Assembly: GCF_014652935.1 (NCBI RefSeq)
Contig: NZ_BMZT01000001.1
Span: 1-64,000, forward strand
Direction: 5' to 3'
From: Luteimonas padinae
Lineage (GTDB): Bacteria; Pseudomonadota; Gammaproteobacteria; Xanthomonadales; Xanthomonadaceae
DNA: 64,000 bases
Each line of letters opens with the position of its first letter. Within the stretch, counting starts at the first letter, position 1. Position numbers and translations under genes: made by a program. Under the pieces are notes generated by a model. That model was not told where the DNA came from and did not search any database. It saw nothing but the letters and a program-made list of their open reading frames with translations. This document shows positions 54,292-63,873 of this stretch, piece after piece.

Positions 54292-55193
54292 ACACCAGCC
54301 TGCCCCGCACCATCCCCGAATACCTGGAGCAGCTGCGGAAGGCGCTTGCCGGCGCCGATCCGGCGATGATCCAGGACGCGCTCTATGACGCCGAGGAATA
54401 CCTGCGCTCCGAGCTGGCCGAGAACCCGGGCCGGTCCGAGGCCGAGGTCATCGCCGCAGTGGCGTCCAGCTACGGCGCGCCCGACGAGGTCGCCGACATC
54501 TACCGCGACACCGAGGCCACCGTGCAGACCGCGCTGCGTTCGCCGGTGCCGCGGCCGCGCAAGTCGCTGGCCGGGCGCTTCTTCGGCGTCGTCGCCGATC
54601 CGCGCACCTACGCCTCGCTGTTCTACATGGTGCTGGCGCTGGCCACCGGCGTCTTCTACTTCACCTGGGTGGTGGCCGGCTTCTCCACCGCCGCCGGCCT
54701 GTCGATCACCCTGGTCGGCATCCCGCTGCTGATCCTGTTCTTCGGCTCGGTGCGGGTGCTGTCGCTGGTCGAGGGCCGGATCGTGGAAGTGATGCTGGGC
54801 GAGCGCATGCCGCGGCGGCCGCTGTATTCGGCGCGCGGGCGCAGCATCTGGCAGCGGATCGGCGACATGTTCACCGACCCGCGCACCTGGAGCACGCTGC
54901 TGTACATGCTGCTGATGCTGCCGCTGGGCGTGGCCTACTTCACGGTGGCGGTGACCCTGCTGGCGATGTCGCTGTCGTGCATCCTCAGCCCGCTGGCGCT
55001 GCTGCCGGGCCTGCACCTGAACGTGTGGATGTTCGGCTACAACCTGCCCGAGGAAGCTCCCTGGTTGCTGGCGCTGGTCTGCCTGGCCGGCGTGGCGCTG
55101 TTGTTCGCCACACTGCACCTGGTGCGCGGCATCGGCCGCCTGCACGGCCTGCTCGCCAAGCACCTGCTGGTGAAGACGGCGCAGTACTCGTGA
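54288..55193 (+). CDS. Membrane protein with DUF1700-like N-terminus (putative sensor)
   Basis: 301 residues. Residues 1-80 form a helical DUF1700-type domain (YLEQLRKALAGADPAMIQDAL and the DAEEYLRSEL stretch). Two hydrophobic blocks (about 115-160 and 205-285) make four to six helices. DUF1700 proteins are classically encoded next to PadR regulators, as here. Role unknown, possibly envelope sensing. It overlaps the CocE-like gene by GTGA. Confidence 0.75.
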   Translation: MNTSLPRTIPEYLEQLRKALAGADPAMIQDALYDAEEYLRSELAENPGRSEAEVIAAVASSYGAPDEVADIYRDTEATVQTALRSPVPRPRKSLAGRFFGVVADPRTYASLFYMVLALATGVFYFTWVVAGFSTAAGLSITLVGIPLLILFFGSVRVLSLVEGRIVEVMLGERMPRRPLYSARGRSIWQRIGDMFTDPRTWSTLLYMLLMLPLGVAYFTVAVTLLAMSLSCILSPLALLPGLHLNVWMFGYNLPEEAPWLLALVCLAGVALLFATLHLVRGIGRLHGLLAKHLLVKTAQYS

Positions 55194-57457
55194 TCGTCCG
55201 TACGATCCGCGCATTGGTGTTGCTTGGACTGGCGCTGGCATGCGGCGTCGCGACGGCATCCGGACCCGGGTTTGCTTTCACGCCACCTCCCGATGCCGAT
55301 GATGCGGGGATCGGGAAGGCAGTCGCCGGGCTCGCGGAAGACGTGCTGTCGGCCCGTGCGAGCGGGCTCGAGGTGCCTGCGGCCGGGCTTGCGCACCTGT
55401 ACCTGGCGGCCGGGAGGAACCGCGATGCGGTCGATGCCATCCGTGCGGCAATGGACGAGCTTGCGTCGCAGGGCGCGCACGAACGCCTGCGGCGCTGGGT
55501 GCCCTACCTGCTCCTTGCGCAGGCGCGCGCAGACCGGGGGCGCAGCTTCGACAAGGCCTATCCAGCGGCGTTCAAGACCTGGTTCGTGGAGCTTGACGAT
55601 CTTGAGGCGCAGCGCACGCAGTACTGGTTTGGCGGTGACCTCGAGCGCGCAAGGGAGGATCTTCGCCAGTTCGCGTCGCGTCTGGCAGGTGCCACGCAGC
55701 TCACCCTGGACGACGCCCAGGGCCTTGCGCGCCGGCAGGCTTTTGTGGACGTGCTTGCCGTGGCTGGATCGGTCGGGGCCTTGATCGCCGAGGACGAGGC
55801 GGCGCGCTACGTCGTCGATGCGGACGTGCTGATCCGGACACCGGGCGGAGCCACGCTGTCCGCAGTGGTGGTGCGGAGTCGCAGGGCTGCGCTGCCGCTG
55901 CCGGCCGCAATGGTGTTCACGATCTACACGGTGCCCGAAGGCAACCGTGCAACGGCCCTGCAGGCTGCGGCGCACGGTTACGCAGGGGTGGTGGTGGACG
56001 CGCGCGGCAAACGACCGAGCCGGGACGAGATCCGTCCGTACGAGACCGAGGCTGATGACGCCGCCGCGGCGGTCGAATGGATCGCGGAACAGCCATGGAG
56101 CGATGGCCGGGTGGCGATGTACGGGGGCAGCTATTCCGGGTTCGCCGCCTGGGCGGCGGCCAAGCGCATGCCCCGCGCGCTGAAAACCATCGTCCCGTAC
56201 GTGGCCGCGATACCCGGTCTCGGCCTGCCGATGGAGAACAACGTCTTTTTGACAGCAAACTACGGATGGCCGTTCTATGTCGCCAGCAACCGGTTCCTGG
56301 ACGATGACACCTACTCCGACCGCGAGCGCTGGCAGCGCCTGCCTCCGGCCTGGTACGAAAGCGGGCGGCCGTACCGCGAAATCGACCGGGTGGACGGCAC
56401 GCCGAACCCCTGGTTGCAGCGCTGGCTCTCGCATCCCGCCTATGACGCCTACTGGCAGGCGATGGTGCCCTATGGCGACGAGTTCGCACGCATCGACATT
56501 CCGGTGCTGTCGATCACCGGCTACTACGATGACGGACAGGTCTCGGCACTGCAGTACTTCAAGGAGCATTTGCGGCATCGCCCGGACGCGGAACACTACC
56601 TGTTGATAGGCCCCTACGACCACTTCGGTGCGCAGGCGCCGGTAAAGCCGCGCAGCGTGGCCGGGTATGGGATCGATCCCGTGGCGCAGTTCGATACGCA
56701 GGAAATCACGTTCCAGTGGCTGGATCACGTGCTGCGCGACAAGCCGCGACCGGCGCTGCTGCGCGACCGGATCAACTACCAGTTGATGGGCGCTGACGAG
56801 TGGCGCAGCGCACCGTCTCTGGACGCTGCCGCGGAACCGGAGGCGTTCCACCTCTCCGGCGCGGCATGCGGGCCGTACCGGTGCCTGTCGCGCGCGCCGG
56901 AGGCGACGCCACCGCTGCGGCAAATGGTCGACTTCGCCGATCGCGCGACGCAGGGCCACGGCTACTATCCGGATCCTGTCGTGCGCGACCAGCCCGGGTT
57001 TGACAACGTATTCGCCTTCGCAAGCGAGCCGTTCGTACAGCCGACCTCGGTGGTCGGTACGTTCTCGGGCACGCTCAGGGTGCGCATCGACAAGCGCGAC
57101 TTCGACTTCAGCGTATCGCTCTACGAGCTGAAGCCCAGCGGCGCCATGATGCAGTTGTCCTATTACGTCGGCCGTGCGAGCTACGCCAGGGACATGGCGC
57201 AGCGGGAGCTTCTGGTTCCCGGTGAATGGACCACGGTCCCGTTCGAGCGCACGCGCATGACCGGGCGCAGGATGGATGCGGGCAGCCGCCTGCTGGTGGT
57301 CGTGGACGTGTTGAAGGATCCGTGGCACCAGCTGAATCTGGGTACCGGAAAGGATGTCAGTGACGAATCCATCGTCGACGCGGGCCAGCCGCTGACGATC
57401 GAATGGCACCCGGACAGCCTCATCCGCGTGCCATTGCAGGCCGGTCCCGGCGGTTGA
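55190..57457 (+). CDS. CocE/NonD-type exported hydrolase
   Basis: 755 residues beginning at GTG, with a signal peptide (VLLGLALACGVATASG). Residues ~20-190 are a helical domain not seen in standard CocE. The catalytic alpha/beta domain has GGSYSGF (nucleophile Ser), then SITGYYDDGQ and GPYDHFG (His). A C-terminal jelly-roll (about 560-755) completes the X-Pro dipeptidyl-peptidase/CocE plan. It probably hydrolyses acylated or dipeptide substrates. Codon use is less GC-biased than neighbours. It is coupled to the gene above by a four-base overlap. Confidence 0.8.
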   Translation: MIVRTIRALVLLGLALACGVATASGPGFAFTPPPDADDAGIGKAVAGLAEDVLSARASGLEVPAAGLAHLYLAAGRNRDAVDAIRAAMDELASQGAHERLRRWVPYLLLAQARADRGRSFDKAYPAAFKTWFVELDDLEAQRTQYWFGGDLERAREDLRQFASRLAGATQLTLDDAQGLARRQAFVDVLAVAGSVGALIAEDEAARYVVDADVLIRTPGGATLSAVVVRSRRAALPLPAAMVFTIYTVPEGNRATALQAAAHGYAGVVVDARGKRPSRDEIRPYETEADDAAAAVEWIAEQPWSDGRVAMYGGSYSGFAAWAAAKRMPRALKTIVPYVAAIPGLGLPMENNVFLTANYGWPFYVASNRFLDDDTYSDRERWQRLPPAWYESGRPYREIDRVDGTPNPWLQRWLSHPAYDAYWQAMVPYGDEFARIDIPVLSITGYYDDGQVSALQYFKEHLRHRPDAEHYLLIGPYDHFGAQAPVKPRSVAGYGIDPVAQFDTQEITFQWLDHVLRDKPRPALLRDRINYQLMGADEWRSAPSLDAAAEPEAFHLSGAACGPYRCLSRAPEATPPLRQMVDFADRATQGHGYYPDPVVRDQPGFDNVFAFASEPFVQPTSVVGTFSGTLRVRIDKRDFDFSVSLYELKPSGAMMQLSYYVGRASYARDMAQRELLVPGEWTTVPFERTRMTGRRMDAGSRLLVVVDVLKDPWHQLNLGTGKDVSDESIVDAGQPLTIEWHPDSLIRVPLQAGPGG

Positions 57458-57497
57458 CGACTGCCGTCAGGAAGCCGTGTGGCCTGTCCGGGATGTC

Positions 57498-58799
57498 TCA
57501 ACGCTTTGCGGACTGCCCGCGCGCCGTCCGGCGGGCGGCTGGCTTCCGCGGCTGCGCCACGTCGTGGCCGGCGATGAAGTCGCGCACCTTCGGATACACC
57601 TGCGTGCGCCAGCGACGGCCGCTGAAGATGCCGTAGTGGCCGGCGCCTTCGACCGTGAAGTGCTCGCGGTCGGCGTCGGCGACGCCGGTGCACAGGTCGT
57701 GCGCGGCGCGGGTCTGGCCGAGGCCGGAGATGTCGTCCAGCTCGCCCTCGATGGTCATCAGCGCGCAGCCGGTGATCGCCGCGGGATCCACGCGCTCGCC
57801 GGCCACGTCCCAGGCGCCGCGCGGCAGCAGGTGCTCCTGGAACACCACGCGGATGGTGTCGAGGTAGTACTCGGCCGGCATGTCGAGCACGGCGTTGTAT
57901 TCGTCGTAGAAGCGGCGGTGCGAGGCCGCGTCCTCCAGGTCGCCCTTGACCAGGTCCTGGTAGAAGTCCCAGTGCGACATGAAGTGGCGCTCTGGGTTCA
58001 TCGCCACGAAACCGGTGTGCTGCAGGAAGCCGGGGTACACGCGGCGGCCGCGGCCGGGGTAGTTCGGCGGCACGGTGTGGATGACGTTCTGCTCGAACCA
58101 CCACAGCGGGCGCGTGGACGCGAGGTTGTTGACCGCGGTCGGGGAGTTCCGCGTGTCGATCGGGCCGCCCATCATCACCATCGAGCGCGGCAGGTCCTCG
58201 CCGCGCGCGGCCATCAGCGAGACCGCGGCCAGCACCGGCACCGTCGGCTGGCAGACGCTCATCACGTGCAGGCGCTCGGCGCCGATGTGGCGGATGAAGT
58301 CCTGGATGTAGGCGACGTAGTCGTCCAGCGTGAACGCGCCGGCCTCCTTCGGCACCATGCGTGCGTCGACCCAGTCGGTGATGTAGACCTTGTGGTCGGG
58401 CAGCAGGGTGCGCACGGTGTCGCGCAGCAGCGTGGCGTGGTGGCCCGATAGCGGCGCGACCACCAGCACGGTGGGCTGGTCCTTCATGCCGAGGATGTTT
58501 TCGGCGTCGTCGGTGTAGCGCTTGAAGCGCAGCAGGCGGCAGAAGGGCCTGTCGAGCGCGACCTTCTCCACCACCGGCACGTCGTGGCCGTCCTTCACCA
58601 CCTGGTGGATGGCGAAGGGCGGCTTCTCGTAGTCCTTGCCGATGCGGTGCAGCAGTTCGTTGCCGGCGGCGAGGCGGGTGGCGCCGGGCAGCGAGGACAG
58701 CCAGGTGCCGTCGGTGCCGAAGATCTTCGCGTTCGCCTGCGCCAGCTCGGTGAACGGCGCGAGCAGCTGGCGGTTGAGTTCGTGGAGCTGGTAGATCAT
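57498..58799 (-). CDS. phaZ: Intracellular polyhydroxyalkanoate depolymerase
   Basis: 433 residues. The nucleophile motif is SVCQPTVP with Cys183, the thiol-type site of intracellular PhaZ enzymes. Other family marks are MIYQLHELNRQLLAPF at the start, VAPLSGHHATLLRDTVRTLL, YITDWVDAR, ISGLGQTRAAHDLCTG and AGHYGIFSGRRWR. It releases hydroxybutyrate oligomers from storage granules. The final ~20 residues are basic and may be disordered. Confidence 0.85.
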   Translation of the reverse strand: MIYQLHELNRQLLAPFTELAQANAKIFGTDGTWLSSLPGATRLAAGNELLHRIGKDYEKPPFAIHQVVKDGHDVPVVEKVALDRPFCRLLRFKRYTDDAENILGMKDQPTVLVVAPLSGHHATLLRDTVRTLLPDHKVYITDWVDARMVPKEAGAFTLDDYVAYIQDFIRHIGAERLHVMSVCQPTVPVLAAVSLMAARGEDLPRSMVMMGGPIDTRNSPTAVNNLASTRPLWWFEQNVIHTVPPNYPGRGRRVYPGFLQHTGFVAMNPERHFMSHWDFYQDLVKGDLEDAASHRRFYDEYNAVLDMPAEYYLDTIRVVFQEHLLPRGAWDVAGERVDPAAITGCALMTIEGELDDISGLGQTRAAHDLCTGVADADREHFTVEGAGHYGIFSGRRWRTQVYPKVRDFIAGHDVAQPRKPAARRTARGQSAKR

Positions 58800-58910
58800 C
58801 TGCGGAGCGGCCCCTGTTTTTGGCGCGCTGCAGCATAACGCAGGGGCCTGCGTGCGGAAGTGATCATCGGTACAGGCCGCCCGTTCAGCTTTCCGCCGGC
58901 CCAGGCCGGT

Positions 58911-59501
58911 TCAGGCCAGCTCCAGCGCCGTCGCGCCCGGCACCAGCGCCGGCGACAGCCAGCAGTGCGAGCCCAGGGCGCGAAAGCCCACGGCCTCGAA
59001 GCGGCGCCGGTAGAAGGCGCCCGGGCGGGCGATGAAACCGTCCTCGTCGCCCTCGGCGGCGTCCTCGCGGGCGAAGGCTTCGAGGAAGGCGACGCCGCCG
59101 CAGAGTTCCGCCAGCCCCGGCAGACCGCGGTCGATCTCCGGCGCCTTCAGGTAGTGCAGCACGTCGCTGCAGACCACCAGGTCGGCGGGTGGGCAGGGGC
59201 GCAGGTGCTCGAAGTCGGCGAAGCGGGCGTAGTGCAGGTTGCGGCGCGCGCCGTGGCGCCCGATCGCGTATTCGCTGCTGTCGAAGCCGAGGTAGCGCAG
59301 CTTCGGCCGCAGCTTCAGCAGCGGCGCGCGCCACGCGCCCTCGCCGCAGCCGATGTCGAGCACCGTGCGCAGCGGGTGCTCGAGGTGGTATTCGGCCGTG
59401 GCCACCGCCAGCGCCACCTTGCGTGCCAGGCGCTGCGCACCGCCGATGCCGCCGCGGCGGTACCAGCGGTCGAAGTAGTCGCGGTCGTAGCGCTTGTCCA
59501 T
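58911..59501 (-). CDS. Class I SAM-dependent methyltransferase
   Basis: 196 residues. The SAM-binding motif I is VLDIGCGEGAWRAPLL, followed by LGFDSSEYAI and the post-motif VCSDVLHYL. It methylates an unknown target. The ATG at 59501 (MDKRYDRDYFDRWYRRG) fits the family better than the extended ORF to 59582. Confidence 0.85.
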   Translation of the reverse strand: MDKRYDRDYFDRWYRRGGIGGAQRLARKVALAVATAEYHLEHPLRTVLDIGCGEGAWRAPLLKLRPKLRYLGFDSSEYAIGRHGARRNLHYARFADFEHLRPCPPADLVVCSDVLHYLKAPEIDRGLPGLAELCGGVAFLEAFAREDAAEGDEDGFIARPGAFYRRRFEAVGFRALGSHCWLSPALVPGATALELA

Positions 59502-59646
59502 GCGGCGGGCCTGGCGGAAAGGCCGGCCATTGTAGGGAGCGGCGCCTCCGGGTGCGCACCGCGGCAGGGCCCGTGGCCGCACGCCCGCTCCATCGGGGCG
59601 GACGTGTCATCCTTGTGCGCTGATCTTCCATTCGAGGACCGTCGCA

Positions 59647-60099
59647 ATGCAGAGCTACCTGTGGATCAAGTCCGCGCACATCGTGCTGGTGATGGCCTGG
59701 GTGGCCGCCGCCTTCTTCCTGCCGCGGATCCTGATCAACATCGTCGAGGACGGCGGCGACGGCCCGGTGCGTCAGCGCCTGCTGCTGATGGGCCGCCGGC
59801 TGTACCGCTTCGGGCACGTGATGTTCGGCCTGGCGGTGGTCGCGGGGCTGGTGCTCTGGCTGGGCTACCGGGTGATCCCCGACTTCCCGACCATGGTCGG
59901 CAGCGGCACCGGCTGGCTGCACGCCAAGCTGCTCCTGGTGGCGGTGATGTTCGCGCTGTACATCGTCGACGGCCGCCAGCTCAAGGGCGTTGCCCGCGGC
60001 GGCGGCCTGCCCTCGACGAAGGCGCTGCGTATCCGCAACGAGCTGCCGGTGCTGATCCTGCTGGTGATCGTGTGGCTGGTGCTGGCGAAGCCGTTCTGA
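59647..60099 (+). CDS. CopD/HemJ-like integral membrane protein
   Basis: 150 residues with four hydrophobic segments. Conserved-looking histidines sit in WIKSAHIVLVMAWVAAAFFLP (helix 1) and GWLHAKLLLVAVMFALYI (helix 3), as in the CopD/HemJ-like group that may bind haem or copper. The end, RNELPVLILLVIVWLVLAKPF, closes the fourth helix. It could be a protoporphyrinogen oxidase HemJ relative, but the family call is tentative. Confidence 0.7.
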   Translation: MQSYLWIKSAHIVLVMAWVAAAFFLPRILINIVEDGGDGPVRQRLLLMGRRLYRFGHVMFGLAVVAGLVLWLGYRVIPDFPTMVGSGTGWLHAKLLLVAVMFALYIVDGRQLKGVARGGGLPSTKALRIRNELPVLILLVIVWLVLAKPF

Positions 60100-60206
60100 T
60101 GCGCATGCCTGGCCAGGCCGCACCCGGGCCTCGGGAAAGCCCTATACCGGGGCGCCGGCGGCGCTGCTAGGCTCGGGATCCGTCGTGGCATGTCATGGAG
60201 GACGCC

Positions 60207-60599
60207 TTGAGAACCAGCATCGTCGTGGCCGCGCTGATCGTGGCTTTCCTTGCGCTGCCCGTCCGGGCCGCGTCGAACGCTGATCCGGTCGAGCCCGCCT
60301 TCCCGTCCGAGCTGCAGGGAGTCTGGGATGTGCATCCCTGGCCGTGTTCGGCGAGCGAACCGTCGGACAGCGACATGCGCTTCCTGATCGAAGACGGCAA
60401 ACGGCGCAACTACGAAGACGACGACACCTTGGCGTCCATCGAACAGATCGCCGATGCTCCCCGCGCTTGGCGAGTCGTATCAACGTCCAGCCTTGACCCG
60501 GAGCGGGCGCACCTCGAAGCGCGCATCTATGTGCTCGCAGGAGGCACGTTGACCGTTGCAGATGACCAGCGGACCGAGGTCTACGTCCGCTGCGAATGA
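60207..60599 (+). CDS. Candidate periplasmic immunity protein for the adjacent effector
   Basis: 130 residues from TTG 60207, which has GGAGG 5 bases before it; the ATG at 60195 would place charged residues before the signal peptide (MRTSIVVAALIVAFLALPVRA). The mature protein has a GVWDVHPWPC start, a YEDDD segment and ends EVYVRCE, so two cysteines probably pair. This small exported shape, next to an XVIPCD-type effector, matches X-Tfi immunity proteins, which protect the periplasm against wall-attacking toxins. No enzymatic motif is seen. Immunity is an inference. Confidence 0.55.
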   Translation: MRTSIVVAALIVAFLALPVRAASNADPVEPAFPSELQGVWDVHPWPCSASEPSDSDMRFLIEDGKRRNYEDDDTLASIEQIADAPRAWRVVSTSSLDPERAHLEARIYVLAGGTLTVADDQRTEVYVRCE

Positions 60600-60623
60600 A
60601 CCCGGTCGAGACAGGGACGTCCG

Positions 60624-61958
60624 ATGCTTGCAGACAACCCGACGCCTTATCGCGTCACCCAGTACGCGTACCCGGATCCGGGAAGGCCACCAAGGAATAT
60701 CGGGGTTACGGATCTGGCGAGCCTCGTCAACCATCATCCGTATGCCAATCGCAACGCGAGGTTCGAGGATGGCGTGCCGCTGGACGTGGAGCACAAGCAC
60801 AATCGCTCGTATGCGCTCGTCGGGGGTGAGCTCCAGGAAGTCCAGACGCTGCGGACAGACCGCAAGTACCGCTCCCTGGCCCCGCACCAGGTCCTGCTCA
60901 TCAAGGACTTCATCCTCGACGACCCTGCGATGAAGGACAGCCGGCGCGTCGACGTGCCGGCGCCGGTGTCGGGCGTCATCGGGCGCGTGGATGCGCCCAA
61001 CGGTGTGGTCGACATCCTCGATCCGGGTGACCGTTCGCTGGTTGCCCGCATCCGGCACCTGGGTCCGATCGCCGTGGAGGTAGGCGAGCACGTGACCTAC
61101 GGCCAGTCGCTCGGCACGCAGAACAACATCGGCCTGCCGCGCAATGCCGGCAAGCACGTCCACATCGAAATGGACACGCGCTACTACTGCGAGTTCGACG
61201 GCTATGTGCGCGACCTGGTGGAAGGCCGCCTGCCGGTCGAGGCCGAGCACCGCGCCGGCGTCACACCGCGACCGGTGGTGGATGACGGGGTGCTGCGCGT
61301 AGGCGAATCCGGCGAGCGCATCGCCATGGTGCAGCGTGCCCTGGTGGCCGGAGGCTACCGGGAGGTCGGCGGCGCGCCGGTCACCGTCGACGGGGTGTAC
61401 CGGCTGTCGATGCAGGGCGCGGTGCTCGCCTTCCAGGTGGACCAGGGCCTGGAGCCCACCGCCGACATCGATCCCCCGACCTGGCGCGCGTCGCTCGATG
61501 TCGCACTCGGCACGCCGGTACTGCCGGCCCCGGTCTTCGACGAAGGCGGCCGGGTGCCGCCGTCACGGAGCGGCTTACGCCTGCTCGACCAGATCCGCAG
61601 CCACATCCGGCGCCTCGAATCGGAGGGCGCGGGGGCGCACGACGCGGACGGCGAGCTGGTGGCGCTGGCGCTCGCCGGTCGCGCCGCGGCGCAGCGGCTG
61701 GCCTCGGCCGACCATGTGCTGCTCGTCCCGGGGCGGGACGGCGCCGGGCAATCGCCGGGCGTGCTCGTCGTGCAGGGGCGACTGGACGATCCGGCGCAAC
61801 GTCGGGTCTGGATGGCCCTCGACGAGAGCGGTGCGGTGCCGCCGCGGGAGTCGCTGCGTGCGCTGCAGGCGCTGGATCCGCGGCTCGACGGTCCCGGCCT
61901 CGTGGCCCGCGGTCCAGCGATGCCGGCCGACCCGGTGCGCGCCGCCCACGGCATCTGA
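60624..61958 (+). CDS. Candidate type IV secretion antibacterial effector (M23-like, XVIPCD tail)
   Basis: 444 residues in three parts. Residues ~108-205 resemble an M23/LytM endopeptidase: APVSGVIGRV, then IRHLGPIAVEVGEHVTYGQS and KHVHIEMD (His178, His180). The first Zn-ligand motif (HxxxD) is not evident. Residues ~223-290 form a peptidoglycan-binding domain (GESGERIAMVQRALVAGGY). Residues ~318-425 look like XVIPCD, the Xanthomonadales VirD4-binding tail: ADHVLLVPGRDG, VLVVQGRLDDPAQRRVW, ESLRALQAL. There is no signal peptide, as expected for T4SS export. It follows the candidate immunity gene by 24 bases. Confidence 0.7.
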   Translation: MLADNPTPYRVTQYAYPDPGRPPRNIGVTDLASLVNHHPYANRNARFEDGVPLDVEHKHNRSYALVGGELQEVQTLRTDRKYRSLAPHQVLLIKDFILDDPAMKDSRRVDVPAPVSGVIGRVDAPNGVVDILDPGDRSLVARIRHLGPIAVEVGEHVTYGQSLGTQNNIGLPRNAGKHVHIEMDTRYYCEFDGYVRDLVEGRLPVEAEHRAGVTPRPVVDDGVLRVGESGERIAMVQRALVAGGYREVGGAPVTVDGVYRLSMQGAVLAFQVDQGLEPTADIDPPTWRASLDVALGTPVLPAPVFDEGGRVPPSRSGLRLLDQIRSHIRRLESEGAGAHDADGELVALALAGRAAAQRLASADHVLLVPGRDGAGQSPGVLVVQGRLDDPAQRRVWMALDESGAVPPRESLRALQALDPRLDGPGLVARGPAMPADPVRAAHGI

Positions 61959-61995
61959 GCCGGAGCGGCCCCGCGCCAGCCTGCCGGCCGGACGC

Positions 61996-63687
61996 TTACC
62001 TCGCAGGCACCTCCGGCAGCTCCACCGGCACGCCGGATGCATCGCAGCCGCCCGTCGCGCACAGCCGCTCGCGCAGCTTCGGCGTGGCCTGCACGATCAC
62101 GTGGTAGATCACGTTCTGCTCCAGCGTGCCGCGGAAGGCCGTGCTGCCCGGGCCGCGCGCCCAGATGCCGACATCGTCGCCGCCATGGGTTTCCGACCCC
62201 AGCGGCACCAGCGCCTCCTGCATGTAGTCGGGATGCGTGGTGTCGACGTCGGTCAGGTCGGGGCGGCCCACTGCCGGCTGCGCCTGCTTCAGGTCGTGGT
62301 AGTGGCGCTTCGGCCCCGCGGGCTGGTCGTTGCTGGCGCCGGCGTAGCCCGGCCCGTTGGCATAGCTGAGGGTGGTGTAGGGCAGGCCGAGGGCGTCGCG
62401 TGCCGGGCCCTCGCCGTACTCGCGCACCTTGCCGAGGATCGGGTTGCCGCGGCGCGGGTAGCCGGAAAAGCTGAGCACGTGCGAGTGATCGGCAGTGACC
62501 ACGATCAGCGTGTCCTCGGCCGAGGTCATCTCCACCGCCGCCTCCACCGCGCGCGACATCGCCGCGGTCTCGTCGAGCGCGCGGTAGGCGTTGCCTTCGT
62601 GGTTGGCGTGGTCGATGCGGGCTCCTTCCACCAGCAGCACGTAGCCGTCCTCGCTGTTCGACAGCGATTCGATCGCGAAGCGGGTCATGGCCTCGAGGTC
62701 GGGTTCGCCTTCGGGGCCGCGGTCGCGGTCGTGCTCGTACTGCATGTGGCTGGCCTCGAACAGGCCGAGCACCGGCGAGGCGCCGCGCGCCGCTTCGAAC
62801 TGCGTGGTGGTGTGGACGAACTCGCCCGCAGGATTGAGCGCCCGCCATTCGGCGATCAGGTTGCGGCCGTCGCCCCGCTTGCCGCGCACGCCGGGCATGA
62901 CCTCTTCGGCGGGCAGGAACTCGCGCGCGCCGCCTGCCAGCACCACCTGCGGGCCGCCGGTGTCGCGCACGAAGTCGATGAACTGGCTGGCGATGTCGGT
63001 GCAGCCCGCCGCCTTCGCGGCGTCGGGCGTGGAGGCGTCGCTTTCCCAGTTGCGGTTCGGCACGTGCGCGTACAGCGCGGCCGGCGTGGCGTGGGTCAGG
63101 CGCGCGGTGGTGACGATGCCCGTGGCCATGCCGGCATCGGCGGCGAGCGCCAGCCAGCTCTGCACGCGCTTGCCGCGGGACTCCGCGCAATCATTCATGG
63201 CGCCTGCGCTGACGCCGATCGCGCCGATGTGGCTCTTCACGCCCGACGCCATCGCGGTCATGGTGCCCGCGGAGTCGGGCGTCTGCGCGTTGGTGTTGTA
63301 GGTGCGCGAGAAGGCGGTGGCGGGGAAGTGCTCCCAGGACAGCAGGTTCTCCTCGCCGGAGCCGCCATCCCGCTGGCCGGCGTAGATCCGCGCAGCGGCC
63401 ACCGTGGTCAGGCTCATGCCGTCGCCCACGAACAGGATCACGTTCTTCGCGCGGCCGGCGGTCGCCCCGTTGGCGGCGGCGTGGGCGGCGCCGCTGCGGT
63501 ACCACCACTGTGCGGTCTCGCCCTCGGGGCGCTGGATCGCCGGCATCTCGACGCGGATGGCGACGGGCGTCGCGGCGACAGAGGGTTCCGCTGCGGCGGT
63601 GCCGGCGGGCTGGGTGGCACAGGCGGTGGCGAGGCAGGCGCCCAGCACGGTCAGCGCGTGCCGGATCGGGAGGCGGTTGCAGGTCAT
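61996..63687 (-). CDS. Alkaline phosphatase, lipoprotein
   Basis: 563 residues. The lipobox LATAC puts the lipidated cysteine near residue 23. The nucleophile region is LFVGDGMSLTTVAA. Metal-binding motifs follow: PDSAGTMTAMASGVKS, HATPAALYAHVPNR, VEGARIDHANHEGNAY and TADHSHVL, and a final SETHGGDDVGIWARG. It releases phosphate from phosphomonoesters in the periplasm. The size and motif order fit the PhoA/PhoX-unrelated bacterial alkaline phosphatase family. Confidence 0.9.
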   Translation of the reverse strand: MTCNRLPIRHALTVLGACLATACATQPAGTAAAEPSVAATPVAIRVEMPAIQRPEGETAQWWYRSGAAHAAANGATAGRAKNVILFVGDGMSLTTVAAARIYAGQRDGGSGEENLLSWEHFPATAFSRTYNTNAQTPDSAGTMTAMASGVKSHIGAIGVSAGAMNDCAESRGKRVQSWLALAADAGMATGIVTTARLTHATPAALYAHVPNRNWESDASTPDAAKAAGCTDIASQFIDFVRDTGGPQVVLAGGAREFLPAEEVMPGVRGKRGDGRNLIAEWRALNPAGEFVHTTTQFEAARGASPVLGLFEASHMQYEHDRDRGPEGEPDLEAMTRFAIESLSNSEDGYVLLVEGARIDHANHEGNAYRALDETAAMSRAVEAAVEMTSAEDTLIVVTADHSHVLSFSGYPRRGNPILGKVREYGEGPARDALGLPYTTLSYANGPGYAGASNDQPAGPKRHYHDLKQAQPAVGRPDLTDVDTTHPDYMQEALVPLGSETHGGDDVGIWARGPGSTAFRGTLEQNVIYHVIVQATPKLRERLCATGGCDASGVPVELPEVPAR

Positions 63688-63873
63688 GGAGGTCCCGTGT
63701 GGGCGGAAGTCGTGAACGCGACATTATGGCGCCCCGCAGTGTCCTGGCCATGACACCCGTCGCCCCGGGGAGCGGCAGCATCCCGATAGCGGTACCGTGG
63801 CGTTCCGCTTCCGCCGTCGCCGCCGCCCGGCGGCATGGGCTAAGGTGCGGCATTGCCGTTTCAGTGGACGCCG

